Of a stretch of DNA of 64,000 bases, positions 52,003-62,785 are shown piece after piece; position 1 is the stretch's first letter; every line of letters begins with the position of its first letter. This stretch comes from Rhodopirellula islandica (GTDB taxonomy: Bacteria > Planctomycetota > Planctomycetia > Pirellulales > Pirellulaceae), in contig NZ_LECT01000029.1 of the NCBI RefSeq assembly GCF_001027925.1, positions 124,001-188,000 on the forward strand. Direction: 5' to 3'. The position numbers and the translations under genes are program-made. The notes below the pieces were generated by a model that was not told the DNA's origin, did not search any database, and saw only the letters and a program-made list of their open reading frames with translations.

Positions 52003-53130
52003 TCAATAGCGGAAAACGGCGGCCAGCGGGTGAGTGGAAGAATTGTCCTGCAGCCGACGGACCGTTCCGCCTGACTTCAGGGTATGACGAACGGCAGTGT
52101 TGAGCAGATCGTTCCCTTCCTCATCGAGAGTGACCTGGTGGCTGGTTGCATCGCATCGTCCAAGGATTGGTTGGTCTTGTCCGAGCAGCAAGGTGTCCAC
52201 TCGGCCCTCCGTGGCAGCCAGCACCACCTCCTTCAAGTCATCGGAACCTTGGTCGTCCGCCATCGCCGAGCCCAATCGATTCACAATCACGTCGTCGTTG
52301 TGTTGATTGTGCTCTTTCGCAAAAGCGGTGATGCGTGCGTCCAGTTGGGAGTCCGTCAATCCATCTGGACTGACATGAATGCACTGGGCCAGTTCAAGCG
52401 ATTCGGTTGCTGCATCAAAGTGGCCAGCCACCTCTTCCGTTGCGATCACAACGAGTTGTTGGTCGGTGTTGTAGAGACGTTTCGAGACGTGCTCACCGAC
52501 ACGAGAGAGGTACGCACGGCGATCCGCCTTGATTTTGTCTTCCCCGTTGCCATGCCCGTGGTACATCACGGTTTCGGAACCGCCACCTCCGAAGGATTCG
52601 TGCGACGAATACTGAAGTTGCTTTTCAGGGTCGCGAGCGGTCACCAACTCGTCCATCGTCAGCGGGAAGATTTCGTCTTCGATCTCCATCGTCGTGTGAC
52701 CATTGGAACGGAACAAACGAGCACGCTCCCAGGAGAGAGCCAGTGTCATCAGGTTTGTTTCGCCGCATGCGACGCTGGCGATCGGGCGCACGTTGAACTC
52801 CGGGCCGATCGAGACGGACTCCCCGGGGTCATGGCTCAACAAGACTCGCTCTTCGAAATTCTCGCTGACGTAGATCGCCAACCCAGCGGCTTGATGTTGC
52901 CAGAACGTTGAGCTGCGAGAAAGATTTGCCAGTTCTTCCAGTTTGGGAAGCAGCGGGCTGTTCTGCTTTCGCGCTTCATCGGATGCCTGTCGGACCAAGT
53001 TTTTGAACCGAATGGAGTTCTGGTTGGTGTCGCGACCTGACTGGTAGGTGCCCATCAAAATGGAAACGCATTCCCCCTGTTCGTGCTCCAAGAGTTCAAT
53101 CAGTTGCGGTTTGGTTGGAAAAGCGATCAC
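52003..53130 (-). CDS. Bacterial archaeo-eukaryotic release factor (bAERF)-family protein
   Basis: This 375-residue protein belongs to the bAERF group of eRF1/Pelota-like proteins proposed to rescue or inspect stalled ribosomes. The N-terminal half has ECVSILMGTYQSGRDTNQNSIRFKNLVRQA and GLAIYVSENFEERVLL. The central part has GHGNGEDKIKADRRAYLSRVGEHVSKRL, then LVVIATEEVAGHF, and the C-terminal eRF1-like part has EVVLAATEGRVDTLLLGQDQPILGRCD. All blocks are in the usual order and the length is normal. It is transcribed away from the secreted acidic protein gene. The role in translation is inferred from the family only. Confidence 0.82.
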   Translation of the reverse strand: MIAFPTKPQLIELLEHEQGECVSILMGTYQSGRDTNQNSIRFKNLVRQASDEARKQNSPLLPKLEELANLSRSSTFWQHQAAGLAIYVSENFEERVLLSHDPGESVSIGPEFNVRPIASVACGETNLMTLALSWERARLFRSNGHTTMEIEDEIFPLTMDELVTARDPEKQLQYSSHESFGGGGSETVMYHGHGNGEDKIKADRRAYLSRVGEHVSKRLYNTDQQLVVIATEEVAGHFDAATESLELAQCIHVSPDGLTDSQLDARITAFAKEHNQHNDDVIVNRLGSAMADDQGSDDLKEVVLAATEGRVDTLLLGQDQPILGRCDATSHQVTLDEEGNDLLNTAVRHTLKSGGTVRRLQDNSSTHPLAAVFRY

Positions 53131-53690
53131 AGTCGACGTCCTTTCTTTCTGGCAGTGAAGTGGTTCAATCGTCTAGCGAAGCAAGCCGCAAATTCAATGC
53201 CGGCTGACGAGCTCGAGAGCGACTGCCCAGCGAGCGACCAGCCATCACGTTCCCTTCGCCTTGCATTTTCCGCTGATGGCAAGTTGGATTGCAGTTCCCG
53301 AGTCTCTTTCTTCCCGCGGATTTGGTCCCAGCCGATCAATCTGGCATGCCGGAACCAGTGTGCATGTGCTGTGAACAGGCAACATGGATGATTCGCGGTC
53401 GTTTGGTGGATTGGAGCGAGTGGTTGGGCTGGCCGATGGGCACCGTCCGTGTCGACGAAGTCGCGTGTTTGGGGCGTTGAGTGACAACTGCGGTTTCCTG
53501 GCACGATTCCTGCATATCCGTCACTCGCTCGTTTTGAGCTTCCTCCCCAAACCACTGACCGTTTGGCTTACGATGCAATGGAGCCCAACAGGCACTTTGT
53601 TATCTCAGCTGCCGCAGTGGGCGAACGAAGGGTGAAGCCAAACTCGAGTCTCGTCTCCCCGCTCGATCTAGCCAAACAAAGGACTTTTCC
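53131..53690. other. Divergent intergenic region (560 bp), nothing supported
   Basis: The spacer between the bAERF gene and the secreted acidic protein gene has open frames of 142 and 83 residues. Neither has a family signature, a signal peptide or consistent composition. Promoters for both genes must lie here, but no boxes are convincing. Confidence 0.5.
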
Positions 53691-55094
53691 ATGTCTCGTT
53701 CACGCAAATTGCAACCTCATGCTGATGGCAGCCTGCTGAAAAATGCTCGTGGCCTTGTCGTTTCATCTTCGCCAACGCAATCATCGCGAAGTTGGCGGCG
53801 ATCCACTCTGGCGGCGTTCCTGGTGGCAGGCATGGCAACCGCTGGGCTCGATAACGTTTCCGCGCAAGATTCGCGTGCCGTCGAGCGAGTCGATACGCAA
53901 CGGAACCTCTCGGGGCTCGAAAAGAGCGAGACCAATCGTATCAGCGACTGGGGATTGGCCGGCGTGATTTGGAGTGACGCGAGCTTGGTTCGCAAGCTTG
54001 CCTCCGAATCCGTTCAACGCACGAAGGACCCGCAACAGGTTGCTGAGTTTGAGCAATTGGTGCGGCAGTCGACCGAGGTGATTCAGTCCTTGGAATCGTT
54101 TGGCTGGAAATTGCGTGGGCAACAGGCTGAGCAATCGGGCAATCCTGTGACGGAATCGTCGCAAGTCAATTCCGAACGCCATCAAGCGGGATCGCAACAG
54201 CAATCCCCCGAGCGTCACTCGGAGGAGCCGTTGCCGGATCCAAAGGAAGTCGGGGAACAGCTCGCCGAAGAGTTGCGACGGACACGTCCACCCAAGGCGT
54301 CAGCGACCGAAAGTGTCGATCGATCAGAAGACCAACAAACCGTTCAATCCAATGGATTGGAACGATTCGATACCGAGACTCCCGCCGGCGTGGATGATCC
54401 CGGCAGCGATGATGAATGGACTGCCGCCCGTCCCCCGATCGATGTCGATAATTACCGGGTGGATGACTACGTCGATGAGACGCCTGCGGAAGAGGCCAAC
54501 ATGGCCGATGCCGTGGAAGACGGAGTGGAGGGTGCCATTGCTTCGGCTGCGGGCCGACTCGGCACCGGACGCGACTTGGGTGCCCGAATCAGTGAACGTG
54601 AAATCCAAACGCTTTCGGCAACGCTGCCCTATTCCGATGACTCCATCTATGACGCGGACGATTACGACCCAGACCGAGACTACCGGGTCGACAATCCATT
54701 GGCTGCTAACCCAGACGCCGAAACCGGTGCGGACCTGGGGGATCGCGACGATGACATCAGTCGACGTGCCGATCCGAAGGTGATCGACGGGGAAGACGAA
54801 ATGATCGCTGAGTTGGCAAATCCAGAACTGCAGCGGAAGACACCCGCAATGCAGCGTCGTTCGAACTACCAAAGGTTCACCACAGAAGAAACCGTTCAGG
54901 AACGTGACGCCCAATGGGTGCAGTTCCAGTTGGATTCAAATGAGTTGGTGCTGACGCGTCACACCACCTTGGGAAATCTGCAGCAGAGAACCAGGGATGC
55001 GGTCATGAAGCTGAAGTCCAACGCGAGTGTCGCATGGGACACCACCGAGAACGAGCAACTCAAATCCGTTCTCAAAGTCATCAGCAAGTTCTGA
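53691..55094 (+). CDS. Secreted acidic protein, unknown function
   Basis: This 467-residue protein has a basic N-terminus and a hydrophobic segment (STLAAFLVAGMATAGLDNVSAQ, about 39-60) that reads as a signal peptide with a long n-region. The mature part is strongly acidic and rich in D, E, Q and R, with a helical block near 90-125 (LASESVQRTKDPQQVAEFEQLVRQSTEVIQSL), a disordered middle, and a repeated Asp/Tyr stretch (DNYRVDDYVDETP, DDYDPDRDYRVDN). The C-terminal about 60 residues look folded. I recognise no family. A perfect bidirectional terminator lies 98 bases after its stop, so transcription appears to end before the tRNA. Confidence 0.75.
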   Translation: MSRSRKLQPHADGSLLKNARGLVVSSSPTQSSRSWRRSTLAAFLVAGMATAGLDNVSAQDSRAVERVDTQRNLSGLEKSETNRISDWGLAGVIWSDASLVRKLASESVQRTKDPQQVAEFEQLVRQSTEVIQSLESFGWKLRGQQAEQSGNPVTESSQVNSERHQAGSQQQSPERHSEEPLPDPKEVGEQLAEELRRTRPPKASATESVDRSEDQQTVQSNGLERFDTETPAGVDDPGSDDEWTAARPPIDVDNYRVDDYVDETPAEEANMADAVEDGVEGAIASAAGRLGTGRDLGARISEREIQTLSATLPYSDDSIYDADDYDPDRDYRVDNPLAANPDAETGADLGDRDDDISRRADPKVIDGEDEMIAELANPELQRKTPAMQRRSNYQRFTTEETVQERDAQWVQFQLDSNELVLTRHTTLGNLQQRTRDAVMKLKSNASVAWDTTENEQLKSVLKVISKF

Positions 55095-55192
55095 TCGAGT
55101 TCGGAGTGATCCACCTGGATTGTCCTCCTCCTCAACCGAATTCTTGGCGAATCCGGCTACGGGTGGGGGCGGAGGCAATTCCAGCCGCGCAT

Positions 55193-55227
55193 AAAAAAAG
55201 CCCAGCTGAAACAGCTGGGCTTTTTTT
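55193..55227. terminator. Bidirectional intrinsic terminator
   Basis: A perfect stem (GCCCAGCTG/CAGCTGGGC, loop AAA) is flanked by seven A on the left and seven T on the right. It therefore works on both strands: after the acidic protein gene on plus, and four bases past the 3' end of the tRNA-Asp gene on minus. Confidence 0.95.
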
Positions 55228-55231
55228 GAAG

Positions 55232-55305
55232 CGACGCGGACGGGAATCGAACCCGCAACCTCCGGATCGACAGTCCGGGGCTCTAACCAATTGAGCTACC
55301 GCGCC
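55232..55305 (-). tRNA. tRNA-Asp (anticodon GTC)
   Basis: On the minus strand the sequence folds into a full cloverleaf of 74 bases. The acceptor stem is GGCGCGG with CCGCGTC, the D arm is AGCTCAATTGGTTAGAGC, and the anticodon stem CCGGA/TCCGG encloses loop CTGTCGA (anticodon GTC). The T arm is GCGGG/CCCGT around TTCGATT, and the discriminator base is G. The CCA end is not encoded. It is followed immediately by a strong terminator. Confidence 0.97.
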
Positions 55306-56005
55306 TCGCAGAGGGAGATCAAAGCGTTCAAAAAACGACTTTCAATCTTCTTCCAAGGCTCACAGTGAAAGGAAGAAACTCTCATCTCCGCTGTGATGGG
55401 GTGGAGTATATCTATGCTCGGTTTGCTTGCAAGGCCGGTCTGAGGGGTCGCCGAAAATTTTGTTCGGTACCCTCTCTTCGGTGTCGTTTTGTGCCGGTTT
55501 TAGCGATCGAGCCTTGCGGGAATCTCGCATCTGAGGGTTTCTGCTTCGCAGTCCAGGGAACTGTCCGACGACTCAAGCTCCTCGAACTAGGTTTGGTAAC
55601 ACGTCTCCCGTGAAACACATGCAATCGAGAGTTCCGCCATGGACGCTTTCCTGCTCGCCTTTTCAATCGTCGATTACTTCTGGGACTGTTGGTGGGAGTT
55701 CAAACTTTACTTCCTTCACCTGACAAAATTCCAGTGGATGCTGCTTTCCACCGCATCCGTTTTGAGTGGATTCCTCTGCTTACGCGGTGACAAATTCCGA
55801 ATTTAAACGGATTGTCTCATCCAACGATCGACTTCGAAAAGCGACCACCCATTTGAATCAGCGAAGCCGCCGACCTGTTCGACGAGCTTCGTTTTTTCGT
55901 AGACTCAGAGCATTGCTCGGGAAACAAGTGTTGCGTGCCATTGGTGCACCGCACCCGAGGGGCCTTCCTGGCAAAGGTGCCAGGGGCTGACTTCCCGAAT
56001 GCTCC
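55306..56005. other. Intergenic region (700 bp) upstream of tRNA-Asp
   Basis: This spacer should contain the tRNA promoter on the minus strand just beyond 55305. Apart from one possible small ORF (55639-55806) I see no coding sequence. An 82-residue frame at 55365-55613 has no recognisable features. Confidence 0.5.
55639..55806 (+). CDS. Possible small aromatic-rich membrane peptide (55 aa)
   Basis: An ATG at 55639 opens a 55-codon frame with unusually hydrophobic, aromatic-rich content: an N-terminal FLLAFSIVDYFWDCWWEF, then LHLTKFQWMLLSTASVLSGFLCL and a short charged tail (RGDKFRI). This composition is not typical of random frames in GC-rich DNA and could be a small membrane protein. No ribosome binding site is convincing and no family is recognised. 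Confidence 0.3.
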   Translation: MDAFLLAFSIVDYFWDCWWEFKLYFLHLTKFQWMLLSTASVLSGFLCLRGDKFRI

Positions 56006-57562
56006 CTACGCGAGTAATTCGCGAACGACGCGAGCTTCTTCCACGCCCGTCAAACGCTGGTCCAGCCCTTGGAACGGGTAGGTGAATCGTTCGTGATCGA
56101 TTCCCATCTGATTCAGAATCGTGGCGTTCAGATCGCGGATGTGAACTCCGTCGCGAACAATGTTGTAGCTGAACTCGTCCGTCTCACCGTGCACCACGCC
56201 TTGCTTGATTCCGGCGCCGGCCATCCAGATCGAGAAACACTTCGGGTGGTGGTCTCGGCCATAGTTGGTTTTGGTCAACGCACCTTGGCAATAAATGGTG
56301 CGGCCAAATTCGCCGCCCCAGACCACCAATGTGTCATCGAGCAGTCCGCGTTGTTTCAGGTCGGTGAGCAGGCCCGCGGAAGGTTGGTCGGTGTCGCGGC
56401 ATTGGTTGGGCAGATCCTTCGGCAAGGCCCCGTGTTGGTCCCAGCCGCGATGGAAAATTTGAGTGAAGCGAACACCCCGCTCGGCCATCCGGCGTGCCAT
56501 CAAGCAACAGTTCGCAAAGGTGCCGGGGTTGGTGACGTCGGGACCGTAGAGATCGAGCACGTGTTGCGGTTCATCGCTCAAGTCGGTGAGTTCAGGAACG
56601 CTGGTTTGCATCTTGAACGCCATTTCGTACTGTGCGATCCGGGCTTCGGTTTCAGGATCATGCCAGCGGTCGAGCGTGTTGCGATTGAGTTCTTCCAGTG
56701 TGTCGAGCATCCGACGTCTGACACCGGGATCGATGCCGGCGGGGTTGGAAAGATAGAGCACGGGATCACCTGCACTTCGCAGTGCGACGCCTTGGTACTT
56801 GCTGGGCAGGTACCCGCTTCCCCAGAGGCGGTTGTAAAGCGCTTGGGCTTGTTTGCGCCCGGTCCATGACGCGGTCATCACCAGGAACGCAGGCAGGTCT
56901 TCGTTTTCGGTCCCCAGCCCGTAGCTCAGCCACGATCCCAAGGACGCTTTGCCGGGCAACTGATTGCCGGTGCAGATGTAAGTGATCGCGGGATCGTGAT
57001 TGATCGCCTCGGTGTACATCGATTTGACCAGGGCGATCTCGTCGACCTTCTTGGCCATGTGCGGGATCAGTTCGCTGGCCATCGTGCCGTTGGCACCGTG
57101 CGGGCTGAATTGATAAATGCTCGGTGCGATCGGAAAGCGGGACTGGCCGCTCGTCATCGTCGTCAAGCGTTGTCCCTGCCGAATGGATTCGGGCAAGTCT
57201 TTGTCAAACCAATCGGCCATCTGTGGTTTGTGATCCCACATGTCCATTTGGCTGGGGGCACCCGACATGAACAAGTAGATGGCTCGTTTGGCGGCCGGTT
57301 CGTGGTGTGGCAATCCAGGTTGCCCGGGGACGCCGGTGCCTGAGGGGCCGGCGGGAGGAGCGTCCAGCGAAACTGGTTGGCTGTCGACGGCGCGAGCCAT
57401 CCCTGGCATCGAGGCCAGGGCGGCGGCACCGAGTCCCGCCGCGGCGCTTGAAAACAACGACCGGCGGGTCAGGTGTTGCATGCGTTGCTGCAGGACGGAC
57501 GACATCAATGGTGATTGCGTCAGCGAGTTCCAGTCTTCGCAGGGAAATTCAGAGCGACTCAT
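56006..57562 (-). CDS. DUF1501 protein with Tat-like signal
   Basis: This 518-residue DUF1501 protein has a twin-arginine signal [19 protein letters not shown] near residues 32-50. The family blocks are all present: [80 protein letters not shown] and [17 protein letters not shown]. The ATG at 57562 overlaps the stop of the upstream PSCyt1/DUF1553 gene by four bases (ATGA), so this is the coupled partner. The frame extends open to 57613, but that part overlaps the neighbour. It is a paralogue of the DUF1501 gene at 23444. Confidence 0.94.
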   Translation of the reverse strand: MSRSEFPCEDWNSLTQSPLMSSVLQQRMQHLTRRSLFSSAAAGLGAAALASMPGMARAVDSQPVSLDAPPAGPSGTGVPGQPGLPHHEPAAKRAIYLFMSGAPSQMDMWDHKPQMADWFDKDLPESIRQGQRLTTMTSGQSRFPIAPSIYQFSPHGANGTMASELIPHMAKKVDEIALVKSMYTEAINHDPAITYICTGNQLPGKASLGSWLSYGLGTENEDLPAFLVMTASWTGRKQAQALYNRLWGSGYLPSKYQGVALRSAGDPVLYLSNPAGIDPGVRRRMLDTLEELNRNTLDRWHDPETEARIAQYEMAFKMQTSVPELTDLSDEPQHVLDLYGPDVTNPGTFANCCLMARRMAERGVRFTQIFHRGWDQHGALPKDLPNQCRDTDQPSAGLLTDLKQRGLLDDTLVVWGGEFGRTIYCQGALTKTNYGRDHHPKCFSIWMAGAGIKQGVVHGETDEFSYNIVRDGVHIRDLNATILNQMGIDHERFTYPFQGLDQRLTGVEEARVVRELLA

Positions 57563-60500
57563 TTGCAAACCACCTCGTCCAGGTTCAAAAGGGTGTTCAT
57601 CACGACGGTCCATGCGGCCAATTCAGGATCGGGGGCTCCGACCAACAGCCGGGCTTCCTCGAGTTGGACCGAATAGTGTTCGGTTAAATCTGCCAACAAG
57701 CGTTCGAGCGACCGCAGTTCGTTGGTTTCGATCGGCCGGAGGGTCACGCGTTGGAAAGCCGACTGGAGTCGCTTGCGTGAGATCGCTTCCCAGTCCGATG
57801 GATCGGGAGTCGGCGAGGCGGTGATCTCGTCCGCCATGGCTCGAGCTGCCTCTACCGCTTGCGTTTCATTGAGCAACAGCAAGGCTTGCATGGGCGTGTT
57901 GGTTCGTTCGCGACGCGCGGTGCAGGATTCGCGACTGGGGGCGTCGAAGGTCGACATCACGGCCGGGGCGCTGGTCCGTTTCCAAAACGTGTAGACGCTC
58001 CGGCGAACCGTTTTTTCGCCTTCGTCGGGCACAAAGTTGGCTGTGTCACTGTCTGTGTAACCCACCGCTTCCCAAAGCCCAGCGGGCTGAGGTGGTTTGA
58101 CGCTCGGTCCACCTCGCGTGGTGACCAGCAACCCGGAAACAGAAAGCATTTGATCGCGGAGCGTTTCCGCATCCAGTCGAAATCTCGGGCCACGTGCGAA
58201 GTAGCGATTGCTGGGGTCCACCGCCAGCATTTGGCTGGTCGCTGTCGCGTCACGGCGATAAGTCTCGGTCATCACCAATCGCTTCATCATCTCCTTCACG
58301 TCCCATCCGCTCTCGCGAAAATCGATTGCCAATTCATCTAGCAATTCAGGGTGCGAAGGCAGGTGCCCTTGGCTACCGAAGTCTTCACTGCTTTTGACCA
58401 AACCATGCCCAAACAGTTGTTGCCAAAATCGATTGACGGCAACGCGTGCGGTCAGCGGATGGTCCTTGCGAAGCAACCACTGGGATAGTCCCAAACGGTC
58501 GTTGGGAGCACCTTCGGGGAATTCAGGCAGGAAGCCAGGCACAGCTCGCTCCACCTTTTCACCGGGAGAATCATACAGCCCACGTTCCAAGATGAACGCG
58601 TCACGCGGGGTGGCCGTTTCTTTCCAAACCAACGTCGTGGGGATTTGGCCTTTGATCTTGTCTTGCATCGCCCGCATGCCGTCACGCATGTCATTGAGCG
58701 CGATCCAGCGGGGGTGATCACAAACCACTTCGCGGTAGAACGCTCGCGCGGCTCGCCAATCCAAACTCGGCGACTCTTCGTTGTCAGTTGGGGCGGGCAG
58801 AGCGGCCAATCGTTCCGTCAACGGTTCGGCAAACTGCACGCTGGGCGAGTCGATTGCAAACGTCAATGTCGCAGGCCCGCTGCGGTTGACGTGTCGGATG
58901 AACAAGTGATTGTCACCCTTTTTCAACGCCAGGGTGTGACGGTTGCTCAGAGGTTGGAACTCGTTGTCTTTGCGTTTGCCGAGTTTTTGTTTGGCGATTT
59001 CTTTGCCGTTGAGGAACAGGACGCTGCCCTCGTCCGTGCCCAGCATCAACTCAACCGATTGATCCGATGGCGAACGGATGAGTTGATGAACCACCGACAC
59101 GCTCGGTGAGTCATCCAGGGTGGGCAATTCGTTGGGAAGAATCGAAACGATGTCCGCACGAGGTTGCCATTGGTGTTCGCTGTCTTCGAGCGTGATTGCT
59201 TGGGTGGGATCCAATTTGTTTTGGTCCTCGCCTGCGAAAGTTTCGTTCAGGCCCTTGCCAACGTTCTCGATGGGAAGCGGGCCGATCAAATGCGATTCAC
59301 CCAAGACGATTCGCTGGTCCGCTGGCACTTGATTCGCGGAAGAATGCAGTGAGAGAGCAACCTTGCGAAGCATGTGAGAAACGTGCACGGACTCGTAGTG
59401 CAGCGAAACTCGGATTTGGCCGCTCTCGTTTTCTGAGACGGGGACTTCGGTAGCGGGGATCACGAACCAAGCCGTCCGGTCGCCCGTCGCTTCGTGACCG
59501 CCGACAGCCCAACCGGTGGTGGCATCGATCTTTCCGTCGATCGCTTTGTCCACTGTGAAACTGTCGCTGTCTTGCGCTCGCGTGGCGGTTGCCGATCGGA
59601 TTGGGATTTCGACCCAGTCCGATTGATCGTCGGGGCGAGTTTCAATTTTGATCTCGCTGAGCACTGCGTTTTGGTTGGACGCCGTGCCGACGCGTGGATG
59701 TTCTTCATCGGTGATCGCGTGCAATTGCAGCATTTGCCATGTGCCCGCTGGCAGAGGCGAGACAAGTTGCATCACTTCTTTGGCCGGCGGCGTGCCGTCC
59801 CATTCGACGGTGCCATCCTCGTTCTGTTTGAATTTGCCACTGTTCTTCGTGGTGACTTCCACGGGCATCAGATTCGCGTGAACCGATTCTTCGGTCGAAG
59901 CCAGCGATTGTTGCCATTGAAGTTGAGCGGCATCCACTTCCAGGAGTGGACCTGCCATTTCTCGATCCAGGTCGGCGATGTCGGATGCGATTTGCGACAG
60001 TTCAGCCGATTGTTCTTCGGAGGGAACACGGATCACAGGGGCATGATCTTTCTTGTTGCCGTCCATCGCTCGCCCGTCCAGCGAATTGAAGAATGCCGAC
60101 AGCGCGAAGTAATCTTTTTGGGAGATCGGGTCGAATTTGTGGTCGTGACAGACGGAGCATCCAGTGGTCAATCCAAGGAAAATCGTGCCGAACGAATCGG
60201 TGCGATCGATGACGTTGCGAGCGAAGACTTCGTCGTAGATGGAACCACCTTCGTTGGTCGTCACATTCAGCCGATTGAAACCGCTGGCGATCTTGTTGCT
60301 CAGTGATTCCGCTTCGTCGGTTTCGGGCAACAAATCGCCCGCGAGTTGCCGTGTGATGAATTGATCAAACGACAGGTTTTGATTGAAGGCATCGATCACC
60401 CAGTCGCGATACGGCCACATTTCGCGGTAGTTGTCCAGGTGCAAGCCGTGGGTGTCGCCATAACGGACCAGGTCCAACCAAAACCGAGCCATGTGTTCGC

Positions 60501-61173
60501 CGTAGTCAGGCGAAGCGAGCAGTTCCTCGATGTAATTTTCGTAGGCTTCCGGGGATGGATCAGCGACAAAAGCCTCGACTCGTTCCAGGGTCGGAGGCAA
60601 TCCGGTCAGGTCGAGCGAAGCGCGGCGGGCAAGGGTTCTGCGATCGGCGGTTCCTGCCGAGGACAGTCCCATGGATTGCAGTTCGACATCGATCCATTGG
60701 TCAATTCGATCTCTGCCAGCTGCTTCGTCGTCTTGGTCGATGTTCGAGGGCAGTTCGTGACGGCGAGGTGGCGTGAACGCCCAGTGCGAGGCGTAAACGG
60801 CTCCTTCGGAAACCCATTGCTTGAGCAGTTTGATTTGCTCGGGCGACAACGGTTTGTGGAAATCCGTTGGCGGCATGATCATGTCGGAATCGTCGGTTGA
60901 GACCCGCTCGATCAGCAAGCTTTCCTGCCAGTCATCTTGATCGATGATATCCGCGATTCCTTCGGCCGAATCCAATCGCACCCCGGCTTTTCGGTCGTGC
61001 TCGTCCGGTCCATGGCAGGCGAAGCAATTGTCCGAGAGAATTGGACGAATGTCGCGGCCGAAATCGATCTTGGCGGGTTGGGTTGGTTCGTCGGCCAACA
61101 CGGAGCTTGCGAGGAACAGCGTGGCAGCGATCCATCCAAAGGTGCGACAGGACGCGAAGACGTTCCAGATCAT
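57559..61173 (-). CDS. Long PSCyt1/DUF1549/DUF1553 protein with inserted beta domains
   Basis: This 1204-residue exported protein has a signal peptide ([17 protein letters not shown]), PSCyt1 with CFACH (near 51-55), DUF1549 (about 150-360, second haem-like motif [11 protein letters not shown]) and DUF1553 at the C-terminus (about 870-1190; [44 protein letters not shown]). It is about 300 residues longer than the paralogue at 20771. The extra length is a mid-protein insertion (about 420-800) with galactose-binding-like beta segments ([35 protein letters not shown]). This probably gives it a carbohydrate-binding function (inference). It is coupled to the DUF1501 gene downstream. Confidence 0.93.
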   Translation of the reverse strand: MIWNVFASCRTFGWIAATLFLASSVLADEPTQPAKIDFGRDIRPILSDNCFACHGPDEHDRKAGVRLDSAEGIADIIDQDDWQESLLIERVSTDDSDMIMPPTDFHKPLSPEQIKLLKQWVSEGAVYASHWAFTPPRRHELPSNIDQDDEAAGRDRIDQWIDVELQSMGLSSAGTADRRTLARRASLDLTGLPPTLERVEAFVADPSPEAYENYIEELLASPDYGEHMARFWLDLVRYGDTHGLHLDNYREMWPYRDWVIDAFNQNLSFDQFITRQLAGDLLPETDEAESLSNKIASGFNRLNVTTNEGGSIYDEVFARNVIDRTDSFGTIFLGLTTGCSVCHDHKFDPISQKDYFALSAFFNSLDGRAMDGNKKDHAPVIRVPSEEQSAELSQIASDIADLDREMAGPLLEVDAAQLQWQQSLASTEESVHANLMPVEVTTKNSGKFKQNEDGTVEWDGTPPAKEVMQLVSPLPAGTWQMLQLHAITDEEHPRVGTASNQNAVLSEIKIETRPDDQSDWVEIPIRSATATRAQDSDSFTVDKAIDGKIDATTGWAVGGHEATGDRTAWFVIPATEVPVSENESGQIRVSLHYESVHVSHMLRKVALSLHSSANQVPADQRIVLGESHLIGPLPIENVGKGLNETFAGEDQNKLDPTQAITLEDSEHQWQPRADIVSILPNELPTLDDSPSVSVVHQLIRSPSDQSVELMLGTDEGSVLFLNGKEIAKQKLGKRKDNEFQPLSNRHTLALKKGDNHLFIRHVNRSGPATLTFAIDSPSVQFAEPLTERLAALPAPTDNEESPSLDWRAARAFYREVVCDHPRWIALNDMRDGMRAMQDKIKGQIPTTLVWKETATPRDAFILERGLYDSPGEKVERAVPGFLPEFPEGAPNDRLGLSQWLLRKDHPLTARVAVNRFWQQLFGHGLVKSSEDFGSQGHLPSHPELLDELAIDFRESGWDVKEMMKRLVMTETYRRDATATSQMLAVDPSNRYFARGPRFRLDAETLRDQMLSVSGLLVTTRGGPSVKPPQPAGLWEAVGYTDSDTANFVPDEGEKTVRRSVYTFWKRTSAPAVMSTFDAPSRESCTARRERTNTPMQALLLLNETQAVEAARAMADEITASPTPDPSDWEAISRKRLQSAFQRVTLRPIETNELRSLERLLADLTEHYSVQLEEARLLVGAPDPELAAWTVVMNTLLNLDEVVCK

Positions 61174-61345
61174 CGAGGAACCCAGGCAGGAGGAAGGTTG
61201 GGTGGGCGGGATGATCTATCTTACTACCAACGCCACCATGCTCCAAACCAATAGACTTGGAGCATGATGGAATGGTTTTCGTGATGATTCACCTCGACGA
61301 GTCGGGCAGCACGCAAGGAAACGCCCTCGTGGACCTCCAAGGGCT

Positions 61346-61939
61346 TCATTCGAAGCGGTCCCGAGTCCGTGTGTATCTCGGACCACCCATTCGACCGATC
61401 GTGAAAATTCTTTCCGGATCTGGCAATCCATTCGTTCCTGTCACGGAATCTGCGACGTAGAAAGAAACGATGCGACCGACAACCAAGTTGGCACCTCCCC
61501 GCCCGGGCCCCAATTGCATGGAGGTCAACATTTCACATTCCATCGCGGCGACAACATCGGCCACACGAGGCACATCGACTTTGACTGAAGGTGCCTTTTG
61601 CAAACCGGTCAAGACGAATTCGTCTTCATCGGGCCGCACGTCCGCCGCCGTTTCTTTCATGGATTCCGCAAATTCCTCCGTGACCACGTTCACCACGAAC
61701 TGGCCGTTCGCGCGAACATTGGCGAGCGTGTCCTTGGCGGTTCCGTCCAACCGATTGACCGGACAGAACATCACCGTCGGCGGGTTGGCACCCACACCGC
61801 CAAAGAAACTGTACGGAGCAAGGTTCGCGACACCGTCCGGTGAAAGAGTCGAAACCCAGGCAATCGGCCGAGGTGTGATCAGCGCGACCATGGATTCATA
61901 GACCGAGCTGATCGATACGTCATTGGGGTCGATGATCAT
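61346..61939 (-). CDS. Flavin reductase-like (FMN-binding split-barrel) protein
   Basis: This 197-residue protein of the flavin_Reduct family starts at ATG 61939. Conserved blocks are TPRPIAWVSTLSPDGVANLAPYSFFGGVGANPPTVMF (about 22-58), DTLANVRANGQFVVNVVTEEFAESM and VVGRIVSFYVAD. It probably binds FMN and reduces it or acts as an oxidoreductase partner. The start overlaps the stop of the inositol-monophosphatase-like gene by four bases (ATGA), showing an operon. Confidence 0.9.
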   Translation of the reverse strand: MIIDPNDVSISSVYESMVALITPRPIAWVSTLSPDGVANLAPYSFFGGVGANPPTVMFCPVNRLDGTAKDTLANVRANGQFVVNVVTEEFAESMKETAADVRPDEDEFVLTGLQKAPSVKVDVPRVADVVAAMECEMLTSMQLGPGRGGANLVVGRIVSFYVADSVTGTNGLPDPERIFTIGRMGGPRYTRTRDRFE

Positions 61940-62736
61940 GTGTCGCTCAATTGTTGGGTCAGAAGCGACTGCAGTTCCGGTGTGGCCGACACGCAGAACT
62001 TGGGGTTCCAATCATCAAATTCCGCGCCGCCATAGCCTTCCAAGACGGCACCTGATTCACGAGCGATGACGGTTCCGGCAGCGGAATCCCAGGCCGCGAC
62101 GTTGGTGGCCCAGTACCCATCGAGTCGTCCATCAGCGACGTAGCACATGTTGAGGGCGCACGAACCCAAGCGTCGCAACGAACGACACTTTTCGAGCACC
62201 TTCACGAACCGAGTGACCTCGGGGGAATCCGCGGTCACGCCCGCTCGAAAGCTGCAGGCAACCAGGCTTTCGTCCATCGCCGTGCATCCGCTGGCGGACA
62301 TTTTTTGCCCGTTGCAATGGGCGCCTTGTCCATCGATTGCGGTGAACATTTCATCTCGCGTGGGATCGTAGATGACACCCAGTCGCATTTTGCCAGCGGC
62401 GTACAGTCCGATGGAAACCGCAAAGCTCTGCAGTCGATGAACGAAGTTGATCGTTCCATCCAGCGGGTCCACGACCCAGCACGGGGGAGCGTCTGGATCC
62501 CCAGCACGGACGTTGGCGGGCGGATCGTTTTCACCCTCTTCTTCGCCAACAAATGCGTATTCCGGGTAGGCCTGGGTCAGCATTTCGCGGATCGCTTTTT
62601 GCGATGCGAGGTCAGCGTCGGTGACAAGGTCTTTGGGAGCTTTCTCGCTCACGACGCGATCGATGCGTCGTGACATCAATTCAGCGGCTCCGGCGCGCGC
62701 CGCGTCAACGGCCAGCCTCAAATGGGCATTGTCCAT
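61936..62736 (-). CDS. Inositol monophosphatase-family phosphatase
   Basis: This 266-residue Mg-dependent phosphatase of the IMPase/FBPase fold has both signatures: GEEEGEN near 64-70 (metal-binding Glu), WVVDPLDGTINFVH near 87-100 (Asp90, Asp93 with Gly94-Thr95), and WATNVAAWDSAAG near 205-217. It would hydrolyse inositol-1-phosphate or a related sugar or nucleotide phosphate (family also includes CysQ-like enzymes). The ATG at 62736 starts the fold. The open extension to 62952 overlaps the kinase gene and is shadow. It lies 49 bases after the kinase gene and overlaps the flavin reductase gene. Confidence 0.92.
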   Translation of the reverse strand: MDNAHLRLAVDAARAGAAELMSRRIDRVVSEKAPKDLVTDADLASQKAIREMLTQAYPEYAFVGEEEGENDPPANVRAGDPDAPPCWVVDPLDGTINFVHRLQSFAVSIGLYAAGKMRLGVIYDPTRDEMFTAIDGQGAHCNGQKMSASGCTAMDESLVACSFRAGVTADSPEVTRFVKVLEKCRSLRRLGSCALNMCYVADGRLDGYWATNVAAWDSAAGTVIARESGAVLEGYGGAEFDDWNPKFCVSATPELQSLLTQQLSDT

Positions 62737-62785
62737 GAAGTCTGTCTTGGGGTTGGTTGGAGGCGGTCCGAAAGGTCGGAAGCCG

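Noticed and set aside
53127-53555. 142-codon minus frame in the divergent spacer
   Set aside because: Unstructured, Ser/Arg/His-rich translation with no family signature; it overlaps the promoter region of the bAERF gene.
55365-55613. 82-codon plus frame upstream of tRNA-Asp
   Set aside because: No recognisable composition, motif or ribosome binding site.
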